Shown piece after piece: positions 53,691-63,834 of a DNA stretch of 64,000 nucleotides. Positions within the stretch are counted from its first letter, which is position 1. Each line of letters opens with the position of its first letter. Under the pieces are notes generated by a model. The model worked only from the letters and a program-made list of their open reading frames with translations, did not search any database and had not been told where the DNA came from. The DNA is from Deroplatys truncata (lineage: Eukaryota > Arthropoda > Insecta > Mantodea > Mantidae): NCBI GenBank assembly GCA_030765065.1, contig CM060978.1, positions 53,286,421 through 53,350,420 on the forward strand, in the 5' to 3' direction. A program made the position numbers and the translations under genes.

Positions 53691-54903
53691 ATATGGGGTT
53701 AAGACAAGGTTACAAACTTAGCCCTATACTGTTTAACTTATTTATTGACGATATCTTAGAAGAGTTGAATAAGGGTAACTTATATTTACCCACAGTACAC
53801 AATAGGTAAATTCCAGGATTACTTTTTGCAGATGATTAAGCGGTAGGTTCTATTTCAGCAGGAGGTCTAACAAAAGTGTTACATATCATATATACATTTT
53901 ATAAGAAATGGCATTTAAGAATAAATTTTAAAAAATCAAAGATAATGGTATTTAAAAAGAGCTATAAATTAAAGAAAGAGGAAAAGTGGTATGTGGAAGG
54001 GGAAGAGTTGAAAATAGTAAACAAGTTTGATTATTTGGGAGTGAGAATAAGTAGTAATGGGAGATGGAATGATCACAAGATAAGTGCCTTAGCTAAGGGA
54101 AGATTAGCAATGACTGCTATAAGAATATGCTTAAAGAAAATACCAGATATGCAAATTAAATGGAAAGGGTTTACAAAGCTGTAGTTGAAGCAAAAATGGT
54201 CTATGGATCAGACATTTGGGGAAGTGACAAAGGATGGGAGATGATTGATAAAGTACATAGATCGTTCTGTAAATGTATGTTAGGTTTATCTATTTCATCA
54301 CCTAATGGAGCAGCAATGTTGGAGTTGGGAAGAGTAGGTAGCAAGGGCATGATAGTAGAAAGGATACTTAAATATTGGCATAGATTGAAATCATTGGACG
54401 AGCATATCTTGAAACAATGTTAAATAATACAAGAAAAAGCCAATGAAGGGATGAACTGGGCTCAAGGAATAAGGAGAATTTTACAGGAAATAGGAATGGG
54501 TAACTTATAGGAGGAGAGAGAGGGGTTAGTTAAAGGTTTCTGGAAAGAAAGTGAGGAACAGAGTAAAAGAAATAGAGACACAAGAATTATTTCAAGATCT
54601 GGAAGGAAAGAAAAGTTTGGAACTATATAGACAATTAAAGGTGGACTGGGGAAGGGAGAAGTATGTGGATGTAGGTAATAGGTTATTGAGAGAAGGGTGG
54701 GCCTGGTCTAGATTAAGTGGACATAGGCTAAGGGGAGATAGGAAGGGAGCGAATTTGAATAGGTGTCCTCTTTGTGGAGAGGCAGATAATGATTTGCATT
54801 ATATAATTGAATGTGAAGAAACTAAGTTGTGGAGAGATTAGTTTTTACCTAAAGCATGGGAGAATGTTAACAAAGAAGTATTAAAAGTTAGGATAATGAA
54901 AAT
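53691..54903 (+). pseudogene. non-LTR retrotransposon remnant (RT fingers to zinc knuckle)
   Basis: Frames on the plus strand: MGLRQGYKLSPILFNLFIDD (RT motif with G-x-x-QG), LLFADD-stop (catalytic DD), then KWHLRINFKKSKIMVFKK, NKFDYLGVRISSNGRWNDH, then after a stop at about 54182 VYKAVVEAKMVYGSDIWGSD and VHRSFCKCMLGLS, and finally NRCPLCGEADNDLHYIIEC (C-x2-C...H...C) near 54755-54815. Stops and frameshifts make it inactive. It is interrupted at about 54904 by H-repeats and resumes at 57569. The clade is not certain (CCHC-ended, without RNase H). Confidence 0.83.
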
Positions 54904-55139
54904 AAAAATCTGATGTGTTACACTCACACGACTTTCTCTACTCTTGTACAAACTATTTTTACAAACGCTTATTCTCCATATGCTTCATGTTAATGGAGAT
55001 ATCAAGATGTCAATCTTATTGGTAATTTTCATGTAGATGCAAGGGGAATATGCTAGGTTTAAAGCGATAGTCAAATATTTTAACGCTGGTTGCTATGTGG
55101 CGCATTCCATTCTCTTTACATGTCCAGGACATAAAAAAA
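54904..55139 (+). mobile_element. outer H-repeat, 5' part
   Basis: ATCTGATGTGTTACACTCAC then 235 bases of a standard copy, up to ggacataaaaaaacg, where a second H-repeat starts. The rest of this copy is at 56927-57568. Confidence 0.85.
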
Positions 55140-55840
55140 CGAAAAATCTGATGTGTTACACTCACATGACTTTCTCTACTCTTGTACAATCTATTTTTAC
55201 AGACGCTTATTCTCCATATGCTTCATGGTAATCGAGATATCGAGATGTCAATCTTATTGGTAATTTTCTTGTAGATGCAAGGGGAATATGGTAGGTTTTA
55301 AGCGATAGTCAAATATTTTAACGCTGGTTGCTATGTGGCGCATTCCATTCTCTTTGCAAGTCCAGGACAAAAAAAATGAATAACGAATTTGAGAAAAAGT
55401 ATAAGTATTGGAAAATTTAAGGGAATAACAAGCAATATCTCGAAAACGGTTCACTCAACAAAAGAAATGCATATGACACAAATTGTGTATTATAACGCGA
55501 TTATCATTTTTTGTGTAGTAACATTTTGTCTATCTCTTATGGTTTACCAGTTATGCAAAAGTCGTTCACAATGAAGAATACTTTTGGAGACATTCCCAGA
55601 AAATTCGAGATATACATTTCATTTCCCATGACATTATCTTAAACATATGATATTTTCATCAAAATCGTTAGAGCCATTTTTGAGAAAATTAAAATTTTCG
55701 AAAAATGTTCCATGTAAAGGGTAGTCTGGGGTGGGGGGATTTTCTTGAAAACCTTCGTGTCGCATCTCTGGAAGATACTGAACCTAAATACCAAGTTTGG
55801 TGTTTATCAGACTGTTCATTTCTGAGTTATACTGTTCACA

Positions 55841-55893
<53 letters not shown>

Positions 55894-56030
55894 ACACACG
55901 GACATGTTTCCAAAAATGCTTTTTTTCGATTCAGGAGGTCTCAAAACATGTATTTCCGGTGAAATCTCGGTATAGAATTTTTGGGTGGAATGCAATACTT
56001 CCCCTACTTACTATACGTAGTAGAGAAAGT
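55140..56030 (+). mobile_element. inner H-repeat, unit 1 of a tandem dimer
   Basis: Complete copy with ATCTGATGTGTTACACTCAC and GTAGTAGAGAAAGTAAAA. The CA microsatellite is the longest in the window (about 55840-55888). Its 3' end is followed directly by the next unit. Confidence 0.9.
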
Positions 56031-56926
56031 AAAAAAATCTGATGTGTTACACTCACATGACTTTCTCTACTTTTGTACAATCTAATTTTACAAACGCTTA
56101 TTCTCCATATGGTTCATGTTAATCGAGATATCGAGATGTCAATCTTATTGGTAATTTTCTTGTAGATGCAAGGGAAATATGGTAGCTTTTAAGCGATAGT
56201 CAAATATTTTAACGCTGGTTGCTATGTGGCGCATTCCATTCTCTTTGCATGTCCAGGACATAAAAAAAATGAATAACGAATGTGAGAAAAAGTATAAGTA
56301 TTGGAAAATTTAAGGGAATAACAAGCAATATCTCGAAAACGGTTCACTCAACAAAACAAATGTATATGACATAAGTTGTGTATTTTAACGCGATCTACAT
56401 TTTTTGTGTAGTAAAATTTTGTCTATTTCTTATGGTTTACCAGTTATGCAAAAGTCGTTCACAATGAAGAATACTTTTGGAGACATTCCCAGAAAATTCG
56501 AGATATACATTTCATTTCTCATGACATTATCTTAAACATATGATATTTTCATCAAAATCGTTAGAGCCATTTTTGAGAAAATTAAAATTTTCGAAAAATC
56601 TTCCATGTAAAGGGTAGTCTGGGGTGGGGGGATTTTCTTGAAAACCTTCGTGTCGCATCTCTGGAAGATACTGAACCTAAATACCAAGTTTGGTGTTTAT
56701 CCGACCGTTCGTTTTTGAGTTATGCTGTTCACAGACACACACACACACACACAGACACACAGACACACACACACACACAGACACACACACGGACATGTTT
56801 CCAAAAATGCTTTTTTTGGATTCAGGAGGTCTCAAAACATGTATTTCCGGTGAAATCTCGGTATCGAATTTTTGGGTGGAGTGCAATACTTCCCCTACTT
56901 ACTGTACGTAGTAGAGAAAGTAAAAA
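56031..56926 (+). mobile_element. inner H-repeat, unit 2 of a tandem dimer
   Basis: Complete copy, head to tail with unit 1. The junction is GTAAAAAAATCTGATG. It differs from unit 1 by scattered single changes and by the composition of the CA tract, so the duplication is not very recent or has accumulated microsatellite change. Confidence 0.9.
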
Positions 56927-57568
56927 CGAATAACGAATTTGAGAAAAGTATAAGTATTGGAAAATTTAAGGGAATAACAAGCAATATCTCGAAAACGGTT
57001 CACTCAACAAAAGAAATGTGTATGACATAAATTGTGTATTTTAAAGCGATCTACATTTTTTGTGTAGTAAAATTTTGTCTATCTCTTATGGTTTACCAGA
57101 TATGCAAAAGTCGTTCACAATGAAGAATACTTTTGGTGACATTCCCAGAAAATTCGAGATATACATTTCATTTCTCATGACAATATCTTAAACATATAAT
57201 ATTTTAATCAAAATCGTTAGAGCCATTTTTGAGAAAATTAAAATTTTCGAAAAATGTTCCATGTAAAGGGTAGTCTGGGGTGGGGGGATTTTCTTGAAAA
57301 CCTTCGTGTCGCATCTCTGGAAGATACTGAACCTAAATACCAAGTTTAGTGTTTATACGACTGTTCGTTTCTGAGTTATGCTGTTCACAGACACACGGAC
57401 ACACGGACACACAGACACACAGACACACACACGGACATGTTTCCAAAAATGTTTTTTTTGGATTCAGTGAGTCTCAAAACATGTATTTCCGGTGAAATCT
57501 CGGTATCGAATTTTTGGGTGGAATGCAATACTTCCCCTACTTACTATACGTAGTAGGGAAAGTAAAAA
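56927..57568 (+). mobile_element. outer H-repeat, 3' part
   Basis: It begins acgaataacgaatttgag, precisely the sequence that follows the point where the copy at 54904-55139 stops, and runs to TAGTAGGGAAAGTAAAA. Together the two parts make one complete copy. Confidence 0.87.
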
Positions 57569-57734
57569 AGGAGAGGCATATAAAAGGAATAGGAGAATAT
57601 ATGGAGAGAGTAAGAGAAAAATGGTTTAGAAAAATAAGGCAATATGAATTTGTTATGACCCACCATGCATAAATAACCACTGTGTTAAAATGTATGATGG
57701 ATCAAAGAAAGAAAAAAATAGCAATTACCATCTA
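57569..57734 (+). pseudogene. end of the non-LTR remnant after the H-repeat nest
   Basis: The frame reads IGEYMERVREKWFRKIRQYE then FVMTHHA-stop, a basic helical tail of the kind that follows the zinc knuckle. An A-rich stretch (gaaagaaaaaaat) near 57708 may be the degraded poly(A) tail. Confidence 0.6.
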
Positions 57735-58022
57735 TTGCATTTAATCCAAATAAACCTTTGCAGAAATAGCTACATTATACATTTCGTTATAGACACAAAG
57801 ATAACGGCGATAGTCAAATGTTTAAGAACTGGACGCTATATGCTGGCCTTAAAATTCCATACTGTTTCCATGACATCCCGAGAAACAATTGAATATTGAA
57901 ACGACTTTAAGAGAATGACCAAGAAATGAACTATTAGAATCCTTAATAATGGATATCTCAGAAATGGTTTACGCCACAAAAAACATATTTGATATAAATT
58001 GTGTTTTAAGATATCTACATTT
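57735..58022 (+). mobile_element. diverged H-repeat middle fragment
   Basis: gcatttaatccaaataaacc, gaactggacgctatatgctgg, tgacatcccgagaaac and gatatctacattt: old subfamily. Confidence 0.55.
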
Positions 58023-58200
58023 CTGCTTTCTCTACTACGTAGAGTAAGTAGAATAAGTATTGCATTCCACCCAAAAATTAGATACCGAGATTTCACCGGA
58101 AATATATGTTTTGAGGTGCCCTGAATCCAAATAATTCATTTTTGGTAACATGTCTGTGTGTGCGTGTGCGTGTGTGCGTGTGTCTGTGAACGGCATAACT
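58023..58200 (-). mobile_element. H-repeat 3' fragment
   Basis: gctttctctactacgtagag to a gtgtgcgtgtgcgtg tract and gaacggcataactcaa. It abuts the mariner remnant. Confidence 0.65.
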
Positions 58201-58209
58201 CAATTGTTA

Positions 58210-58732
58210 ATTCCAATTGTCCAATTCTTGTCATTCTTTTAAAGCCCCATCGATTTACAGTTGATTGCATGGAAACACATGCGTTGTTGTTCCTTTGTCT
58301 CCGCTTGTGGAATGTTTGACCGTTATTACTCCAGTGAGTGTCGCATAATAAACATTGCTGCACCCCTCACCGTTTGCACCAAAGAAGAACAGCGTGGAGT
58401 TATCAGTTTTTTTGTCGTCTGAAGCTGTACCATAAGCCGAAATCCATCGAAGACATTTCGCACAATATGGGGCAATGATTTACCCCGCCAAAATGTGTAC
58501 GAATGGATTGAAAAGTTGAAAAATGATCGGACAACTGCGAAGGACGAGGAAAGAGCCGGATACCCATCCATATTCACTAGTGACACCAACATTGAGTAAG
58601 TCCGTATCCTGATTCAGAGAACCGAAGATTGACTGTCGATGACGTGGTAAACCACGTGTTATTTGGTCCACTTAAAAATGCCTTAAGGGGCTGTCGATTC
58701 ACCACAGGCCAAGAAAAGAAGGAAGCGGTGCA
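58210..58732 (+). pseudogene. mariner remnant, 5' portion
   Basis: N-terminal transposase pieces TKEEQRGVISFF, NDLPRQNVYEWIEKLKND and RTTAKDEERAGYPS (the helix-turn-helix region), then a jump to the C-terminal piece HVLFGPLKNALRGCRF and TTGQEKKEAVH at 58650-58732. The catalytic core is deleted between them. At 58733 the frame is broken by a Tc1 element and resumes at 60697. Confidence 0.85.
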
Positions 58733-58823
58733 TACGTGATCAAAATTATCCGGACACCTGGCTGAAAATGACGTACAAGTTCGTGGCGCCCTCTATCAGT
58801 AATACTGGAAGTCAATATGGTGT

Positions 58824-59549
58824 GCGACGGACCTCCTCGTGGCGTCGTCTTCCTTCCTTCTTGGAGCTGTTGATGGCTGGTTCCTGTAATTCAAGCCTAG
58901 TACACTTGTGTGTTGCCCTATTTCTAAACTCTTTTCAGGGTGTGGTGACGGTAGACGAAATGAAACTCCATATGACTCGAACTTTAATTTATTGCATTGT
59001 AATCATACTGTTTTGAGTCGCCGCTAGCCGTGTTTTAAAACCTGTATGTACTGCAAAGGGGCCTATCTTCAACAATTTACCTCCCCAAGCTAGCTATGTC
59101 TCCTATATCTAATTTCACACGCATCGCCACAAATATGGCGTGAATCGTTATCTCTTCTTCGGGACCAGATGAAAACGAACAGACGCGTGAGCTCTGCACG
59201 TGTGCGCTTTTATATCCGCTTGGGGAACGCTAAGTTCGCCTAGCTCTTTTCTAATCTTTTCTGTTATTGGTTCTCCCCTAAGCGTGCTATGAGAACATTT
59301 GCCTCCAAATCTGCAGTCTTGACAAGTTTGGGATTTCCAAGGTGTCAAAATCTCTCTCCCTCTCTTTCCATCTTATTGCTATCTCTCTCCGTGCCTGTGA
59401 CTGTTTAGCTGTGTTGCCAGCTCTAAACCCCTTTCTACCTGCCTGTTTCTCTTCTCACGGCTAGCTAGCTTCACATTTTACATATATGTTACAATCTTAG
59501 CTTATTCCTATTACAATTGTGTTCCCTATATATCATAGTTCCCGCTATA
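58824..59549 (-). mobile_element. solo-LTR-like insertion at the end of the Tc1 transposase gene
   Basis: The 726 bp are flanked by the 5-bp direct repeat GGTGT (58819-58823 and 59550-59554; ACACC on the element strand). The Tc1 copy at 11.4 kb has the uninterrupted TCAACACCATATTG. On the minus strand there is a TATA box GGATATAAAAGCGCACACG near 59203-59220, followed about 220 bases later by an AATAAATTAAAG polyadenylation-type signal near 58985. This is the promoter-then-poly(A) order expected of an LTR. The terminal TG...CA is not evident, so the class is uncertain. Confidence 0.7.
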
Positions 59550-60575
59550 GGTGTTGGCCCACACTTAGCCTTGATGACAGCGTTCATTCTCGCAGGCATA
59601 CTTTCAATCAGGTGCTGGAAGGTTTCTTGGGGAATGGCAGCCCATTCTTCACGGAGTGCGGAACTGAGGAGAGGTATCGATGTAGGTCGGCGAGGCCTGG
59701 CACGAAGTCGGCGTTCCAAAATATCCCAAAGGTGTTCTATAGGATTCAAGTGAGGACTCTGTGCAGGCCAGTTCATTACAGAAATGTTATTGTCGTGTAA
59801 CCATTCCGCCACAGCCCGTGTAGTATGAACAGGTGTTCGATCGTATTGAAAGATGCAATCGACATCACCGAATTGCTTTTCAACAGTGGGAAGCAAGAAG
59901 GTGCTTAACATATCAATGTAGGTCTGCGCTGTGATCGTGCCGCGCTAAACAACAAGGAGTGCAAGACCCCTCCAGGAACAACACGACCTCACCATAACAC
60001 CACCACCTCCGAATTTCACTGTTGGTACTACAGACGCTGGCAGATGACGTTCACAAGGCATTAGCCATACCCACACGCTATCATCGGATCGCCACATTGT
60101 GTACCGTGATTCCTCACTCCACACAACGTTTTGCCACTGTTCAATCGTGTAATGTTGACGCTCCTTACACCAAGCGAGGCGTCGTTTGGCATTTTCCTGC
60201 GTGATGTGTGGCTTATGAGCAGCCACTCGACCATGGAATCCAAGGTTTCTCACCTCACGCCTAACTGTCATAGTACTTGGAGTGGACCCTGATGGAGTTT
60301 GGAATTCCTGTGTGATGGTCTGGATATGTGTCTGCCTATTACTCTTTACGACCTTCTTCAAATGTCGGCGGTCTCTGTCAGTCAACAGACGAGGTCGGCC
60401 TGTACGCTTATGTGCTGTACATATCCCTTCTCGTTTCCACTTCACTATCACATCAGAAACAGTGGACCTAGGGATGTTTAGGAGTGTGGAAATCTCGCGT
60501 TACAGACCTCTGACACAAGTGACACCCAATCACCTGACCACGTACGAAGTCCGCGAGTTCCACGGAGCGTCCCAT
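59550..60575 (-). pseudogene. Tc1 transposase, nearly intact but broken
   Basis: Start codon at 60575: MGRSVELADFVRGQVIGCHL. A +1 base after RSVT (near 60497) shifts the frame. Then VIVKWKREGICTAHKRTGRP ... WQNVVWSEESRYT (the usual SDE is SEE, so the first catalytic D is E here) ... VPTVKFGGGGVMVRSC, then an in-frame TAG at about 59946. The second part gives FQYDRTPVHTTRAV (second D) and [19 protein letters not shown] (E), with 34 residues between them: DD34E. The C-terminal NAVIKAKCGPTP runs into the LTR-like insertion two codons before the native stop. Confidence 0.92.
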
Positions 60576-60694
60576 TTTGCTGTTTCACGATGTCTAATGA
60601 CTACTGAAGTCGCGGACAATGAGTACCAGGCAGTAGGTGGCAGCACAATGCATCTAAGATGAAAAACGTATGTTTGTGGAGGTGTCCGGATACT

Positions 60695-60877
60695 GTACAT
60701 GGCTTGCTGCTCAGCCGAAAAACTATTTTTCTGAGGGCATCAGAAAGCTTGTGCAAAGATGGACTATTTGCATTGACAAGCAGGGGACTACGTTGAAAAT
60801 GAGGTAATTGTAAATTTCTATTGTTGTTATCATAAATTTAAAGGAATTATGTGGGGATACTTATTGACCTATCCTCG
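60695..60877 (+). pseudogene. mariner remnant, 3' portion and terminal inverted repeat
   Basis: After the TA the frame interrupted at 58733 resumes: TWLAAQPKNYFSEGIRKLVQ, RWTICIDKQGTTLKMR-stop (stop at 60805-60807). The element then ends with GGGGATACTTATTGACCTAT and CCTCG just before TA at 60878-60879, the classical mariner terminal sequence. The matching 5' terminus is missing. Confidence 0.88.
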
Positions 60878-60879
60878 TA

Positions 60880-61149
60880 TGGCGATTTGTATTGTGAACA
60901 GATAATGCGAGCGCTATGAGAAATTAATACTGTAAAAAGACACAATGAAAAGTAAAACTTAATCAAACCAATCGAATTATTAAACATGTGCAAATACAGA
61001 GGGTAATAGCCATGTGCTTGTACTTGAAACAAAGTGGTCACTATGGAGTGGAATAAAAATTTCATCTCACTAGTGGGATAATATAAAGCTTTTAGTTTGT
61101 GTGCACTGTGTTAAAAGTTCTACTTCTAGGTATACTGTCTAAAAATAAT
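60880..61149. other. unassigned spacer
   Basis: No element recognised. Confidence 0.35.
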
Positions 61150-61340
61150 AATTAAAACCTTTTTGAGAAAATCAAACAAATCTAAAGTTTTTCTTTGTAA
61201 GGATAGTTTGAGGTAGAGTGGTTTTCTTGAGAATCTTCGTGTAGCTCTTTGCAAGGTTCTGAACATAAACACCAACATTGGTACTTATCGAAGTTTTTGT
61301 TTTAGAGATGTGCTGATCACAGACGCGTGCACGCGCACAC
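61150..61340 (+). mobile_element. diverged H-repeat fragment
   Basis: gagaaaatcaaacaaatc, ggatagtttgaggtagagtgg, cttcgtgtagctctttgc and a short gcgcacacac tract. 3' terminus missing. Confidence 0.5.
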
Positions 61341-61401
61341 ACCTACACACATATTGAATTTTGAGGCAGTATTTTTAACATCTAAATGATTTCAGTCTAA
61401 T

Positions 61402-61444
<43 letters not shown>
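61402..61444. repeat. (TA)n microsatellite in an LTR-like repeat
   Basis: About 20 TA units in a position where the other L copies have a short tataatatat stretch, so it is an expansion of an existing AT tract. Confidence 0.9.
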
Positions 61445-61450
<6 letters not shown>

Positions 61451-61492
61451 AACATCCCGCCTTAAAGCAATATGTGTATGTAACAATATATA

Positions 61493-62340
61493 AAAATCTG
61501 ATGTGTTACACTCACATGACTTTCTCTACTCTTGTACAAACTATTTTTACAAACGCTTATTCTTCATATGCTTCATGTTAATCGAGATGTTAATCTTATT
61601 GCTAACTTTCTTGTAGATGCAAGGGGAATATGGTAGCTTTTAAGCGATAATCAAATATTTTAAACGCTGGTTGCTATGTGGCGTATTCCATTCTCTTTGC
61701 ATTTCCAGGACATAAAAAATGAATAACGAATATGAGAAAAAGTGTAACTATTGGAAAATTTAAAGGAATAACAAGCAATATCTCGAAAACGGTTCATTCA
61801 ACAAAAAAACTGTATATGACATAAATTGCGTATTTTAACGCGATCTACATTTTTTGTGTAGTAAAATTTTGTCTATCTCTTATGGTTTACCAGTTATGCA
61901 AAAGTCGTTCACAATGAAGAATACTTTTGGAGACATTCCCAGAAAATTTGAGATATACATTTCATTTGTCAAGAAAATATCTTAAACATATGATATTTTA
62001 ATCAAAATCGTTAGAGCCATGTTTGAGAAAATTAAAATTTTCGAAAAATGTTCCATGTAAAGGGTAGTCTGGGGTGGAGGGATTTTCTTGAAAACCTTCG
62101 TGTCGCATCTCTGGAAGATACTGAACCTAAATACCAAGTTTGGTGTTTATCCGACTGTTCGTTTCTGAGTTATGCTGTTCACACACACACAGACACACAC
62201 ACACGGACATATTTCCAAAAATGCTTTTTTTTGGATTCAGGGGGTCTCAAAACATGTATTTCCGGTGAAATCTCGGTATCGAATTTTTGGGTGGAATACA
62301 ATACTTCCCCTACTTACTATACGTAGTAGAGAAAGTAAAA
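61493..62340 (+). mobile_element. H-repeat copy, full length, inside the LTR-like repeat
   Basis: ATCTGATGTGTTACACTCAC to GTAGTAGAGAAAGTAAAA. Flanks atatata and agtgtatattacag are contiguous in the copy at 22715 (aatataaaaagtgtatattacag). The CA tract is short and mixed. Confidence 0.92.
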
Positions 62341-63194
62341 AGTGTATATTACAGTCATTGTATATGTTTATATTATTGTATACATGTAGTAATGTTATCT
62401 GAATGTATTACGTAATTTAATACTGTAGGAGCTGTGAGAATAATAGGTTATGAGTTGCTAACAATGAGGTAACCTCGAGGCAATAATGAGTAAGAAAATG
62501 TAATAACGCTGCTAGTCATTATTGGAGCAACAATAATGTAATTGTTGTGACAGTTCATAAAATAGCCAATCAGCAGTCAGAAAAAAGCTTAAGTTAAATA
62601 AAAGCATTCTATTGGATTAGAAATAGCCAATCAGAGACTTGAAATACAGAAGTTTACAAATTTTCAAGTAAGTTGCTTGTAGACAGCGCTCATAACTGGA
62701 CGCATTGGTTTTGGACCGTGTTACTAATCAGACGCGAAATGCTTCCTCGAAAAGTATAATACGTATTCGTTTGAGACGAAAATACTTTACGTGTTAAAAA
62801 GTGCAAGTATTTAATTAAAAAACAATCTCACAGCTCTCTCTACATCAGTGAAGTGTTATTTAAATTGTGTCAAGCATTAATAAAAGGAGTGAATTAAAAT
62901 TATAATCTGTGTAAGCCTACATTCTTCAGTCGCACCACAACCCTGCAAAGAGAAACATGTCTCTAACAATAATACTGACGCAGCCGAGGCAAACATAAAT
63001 ATATATTTTTTATTTGCGACGAAGGCTATCGGGCACCGTACGTGCGGTTGCTACTACTTCAAGTTCTGCTCCCCAACAGTTGAACTACAATGCAACTACC
63101 ATTCTCAAATTGGCTCCCAAAGCGTGGGGCAAATAACAACGTAAAAATAACAATACAACACCACCATAAAAATAACAACTTCAATTGTTTCCTT

Positions 63195-63290
63195 TTTCGA
63201 TTCAGGGGAGGTGAAAACAGACATCGAAGTTTTAGATGGAATACAATACTTCCTGTTACCTACTATATGCAGGGGCAGAAGAGAAAGCAC
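63195..63290 (+). mobile_element. H-repeat 3'-end fragment
   Basis: ttttcgattcaggggaggtg, ggaatacaatacttcctg and gcagaagagaaagcac, degraded. Confidence 0.5.
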
Positions 63291-63834
63291 AGATCATAGG
63301 GAGAAAGTCTTCGTGGGAAGACGCGATGGATCGCAGCGTGGCGATATTTGCGCTCTGTTTCCTTGACAGTTCAATCCTCCGATGTCAGACATAAAAGCAG
63401 TACATAGAATATCAGGCATACGATAGAGGTTCTAAACGTTATTAAAACGCTTTGCTTAAGGATTTTTAAGAAACACACGTAGTTTAAGGGCACACCAATA
63501 TAAATCTTGGGAATTTTGATCCGTTGAATTTAGAGACTTCAAATCTTGCACACATTTATTTTCGTATTTTAATACAAAACGCACATAATTTTAGGTTAAT
63601 AGTTCATTTTCTGCCAGCGTTTTCAGCATTTGTTAAGTTTTATTGGATGATTTAATGCTATTACTAAAAGAGTAGCTGTATCTTCAAAATTTATTCTCTA
63701 AAATTTAGCAACCGTGTTCACACTGCTATAGAAAATATGTAAATTAATTTATTATAGCTGCTAGTAACACTTTTAAAAAATAAAATACACATATAAATGT
63801 TGGAGTAAGTCTAGGTCTTCTGTGTCTAAACCTC
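63291..63834. other. unassigned spacer
   Basis: No element recognised. Confidence 0.4.

Larger units (their letters stand above)
58735..60694 (-). mobile_element. Tc1-like DNA transposon, inside the mariner remnant
   Basis: It is the same family as the one at 11420. The left end after TA is CGTGATCAAAATTATCCGG, lacking about 5 terminal bases, and the right end is GGTGTCCGGATACTG before TA, lacking about 13. The target-site TA is duplicated (58733-58734 and 60695-60696). It carries a 726-bp insertion at 58824-59549. Terminal deletions mean it could not be mobilised even with transposase supplied. Confidence 0.92.
61362..63150 (+). mobile_element. LTR-like repeat (L family) with an H-repeat inside
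   Basis: Starts TGAGGCAGTATTTTTAACAT, contains a (TA)n tract (61402-61444), is split by a full H-repeat at 61493-62340, and resumes with gtgtatattacagtcattg. It then has the CCAAT motif near 62560, ATTAATAAAAGGAGTGAA near 62880, CTCCCCAACAGTTGAACT and the leader-like AAATTGGCTCCCAAAGCGTG with GGGCAAATAACAACG. A segment after cgacgaaggctatcgg is shortened. Confidence 0.72.

Noticed and set aside
62048-62326. Recurrent open frame in H-repeats beginning MFHVKG and running through EDTEPKYQVWCLSDCSF into a His-Thr run
   Set aside because: It recurs because the DNA repeat recurs. It crosses the variable CA tract, changes frame after it from copy to copy, and has no known domain. A test of synonymous versus non-synonymous change across copies would settle it; I expect no selection.
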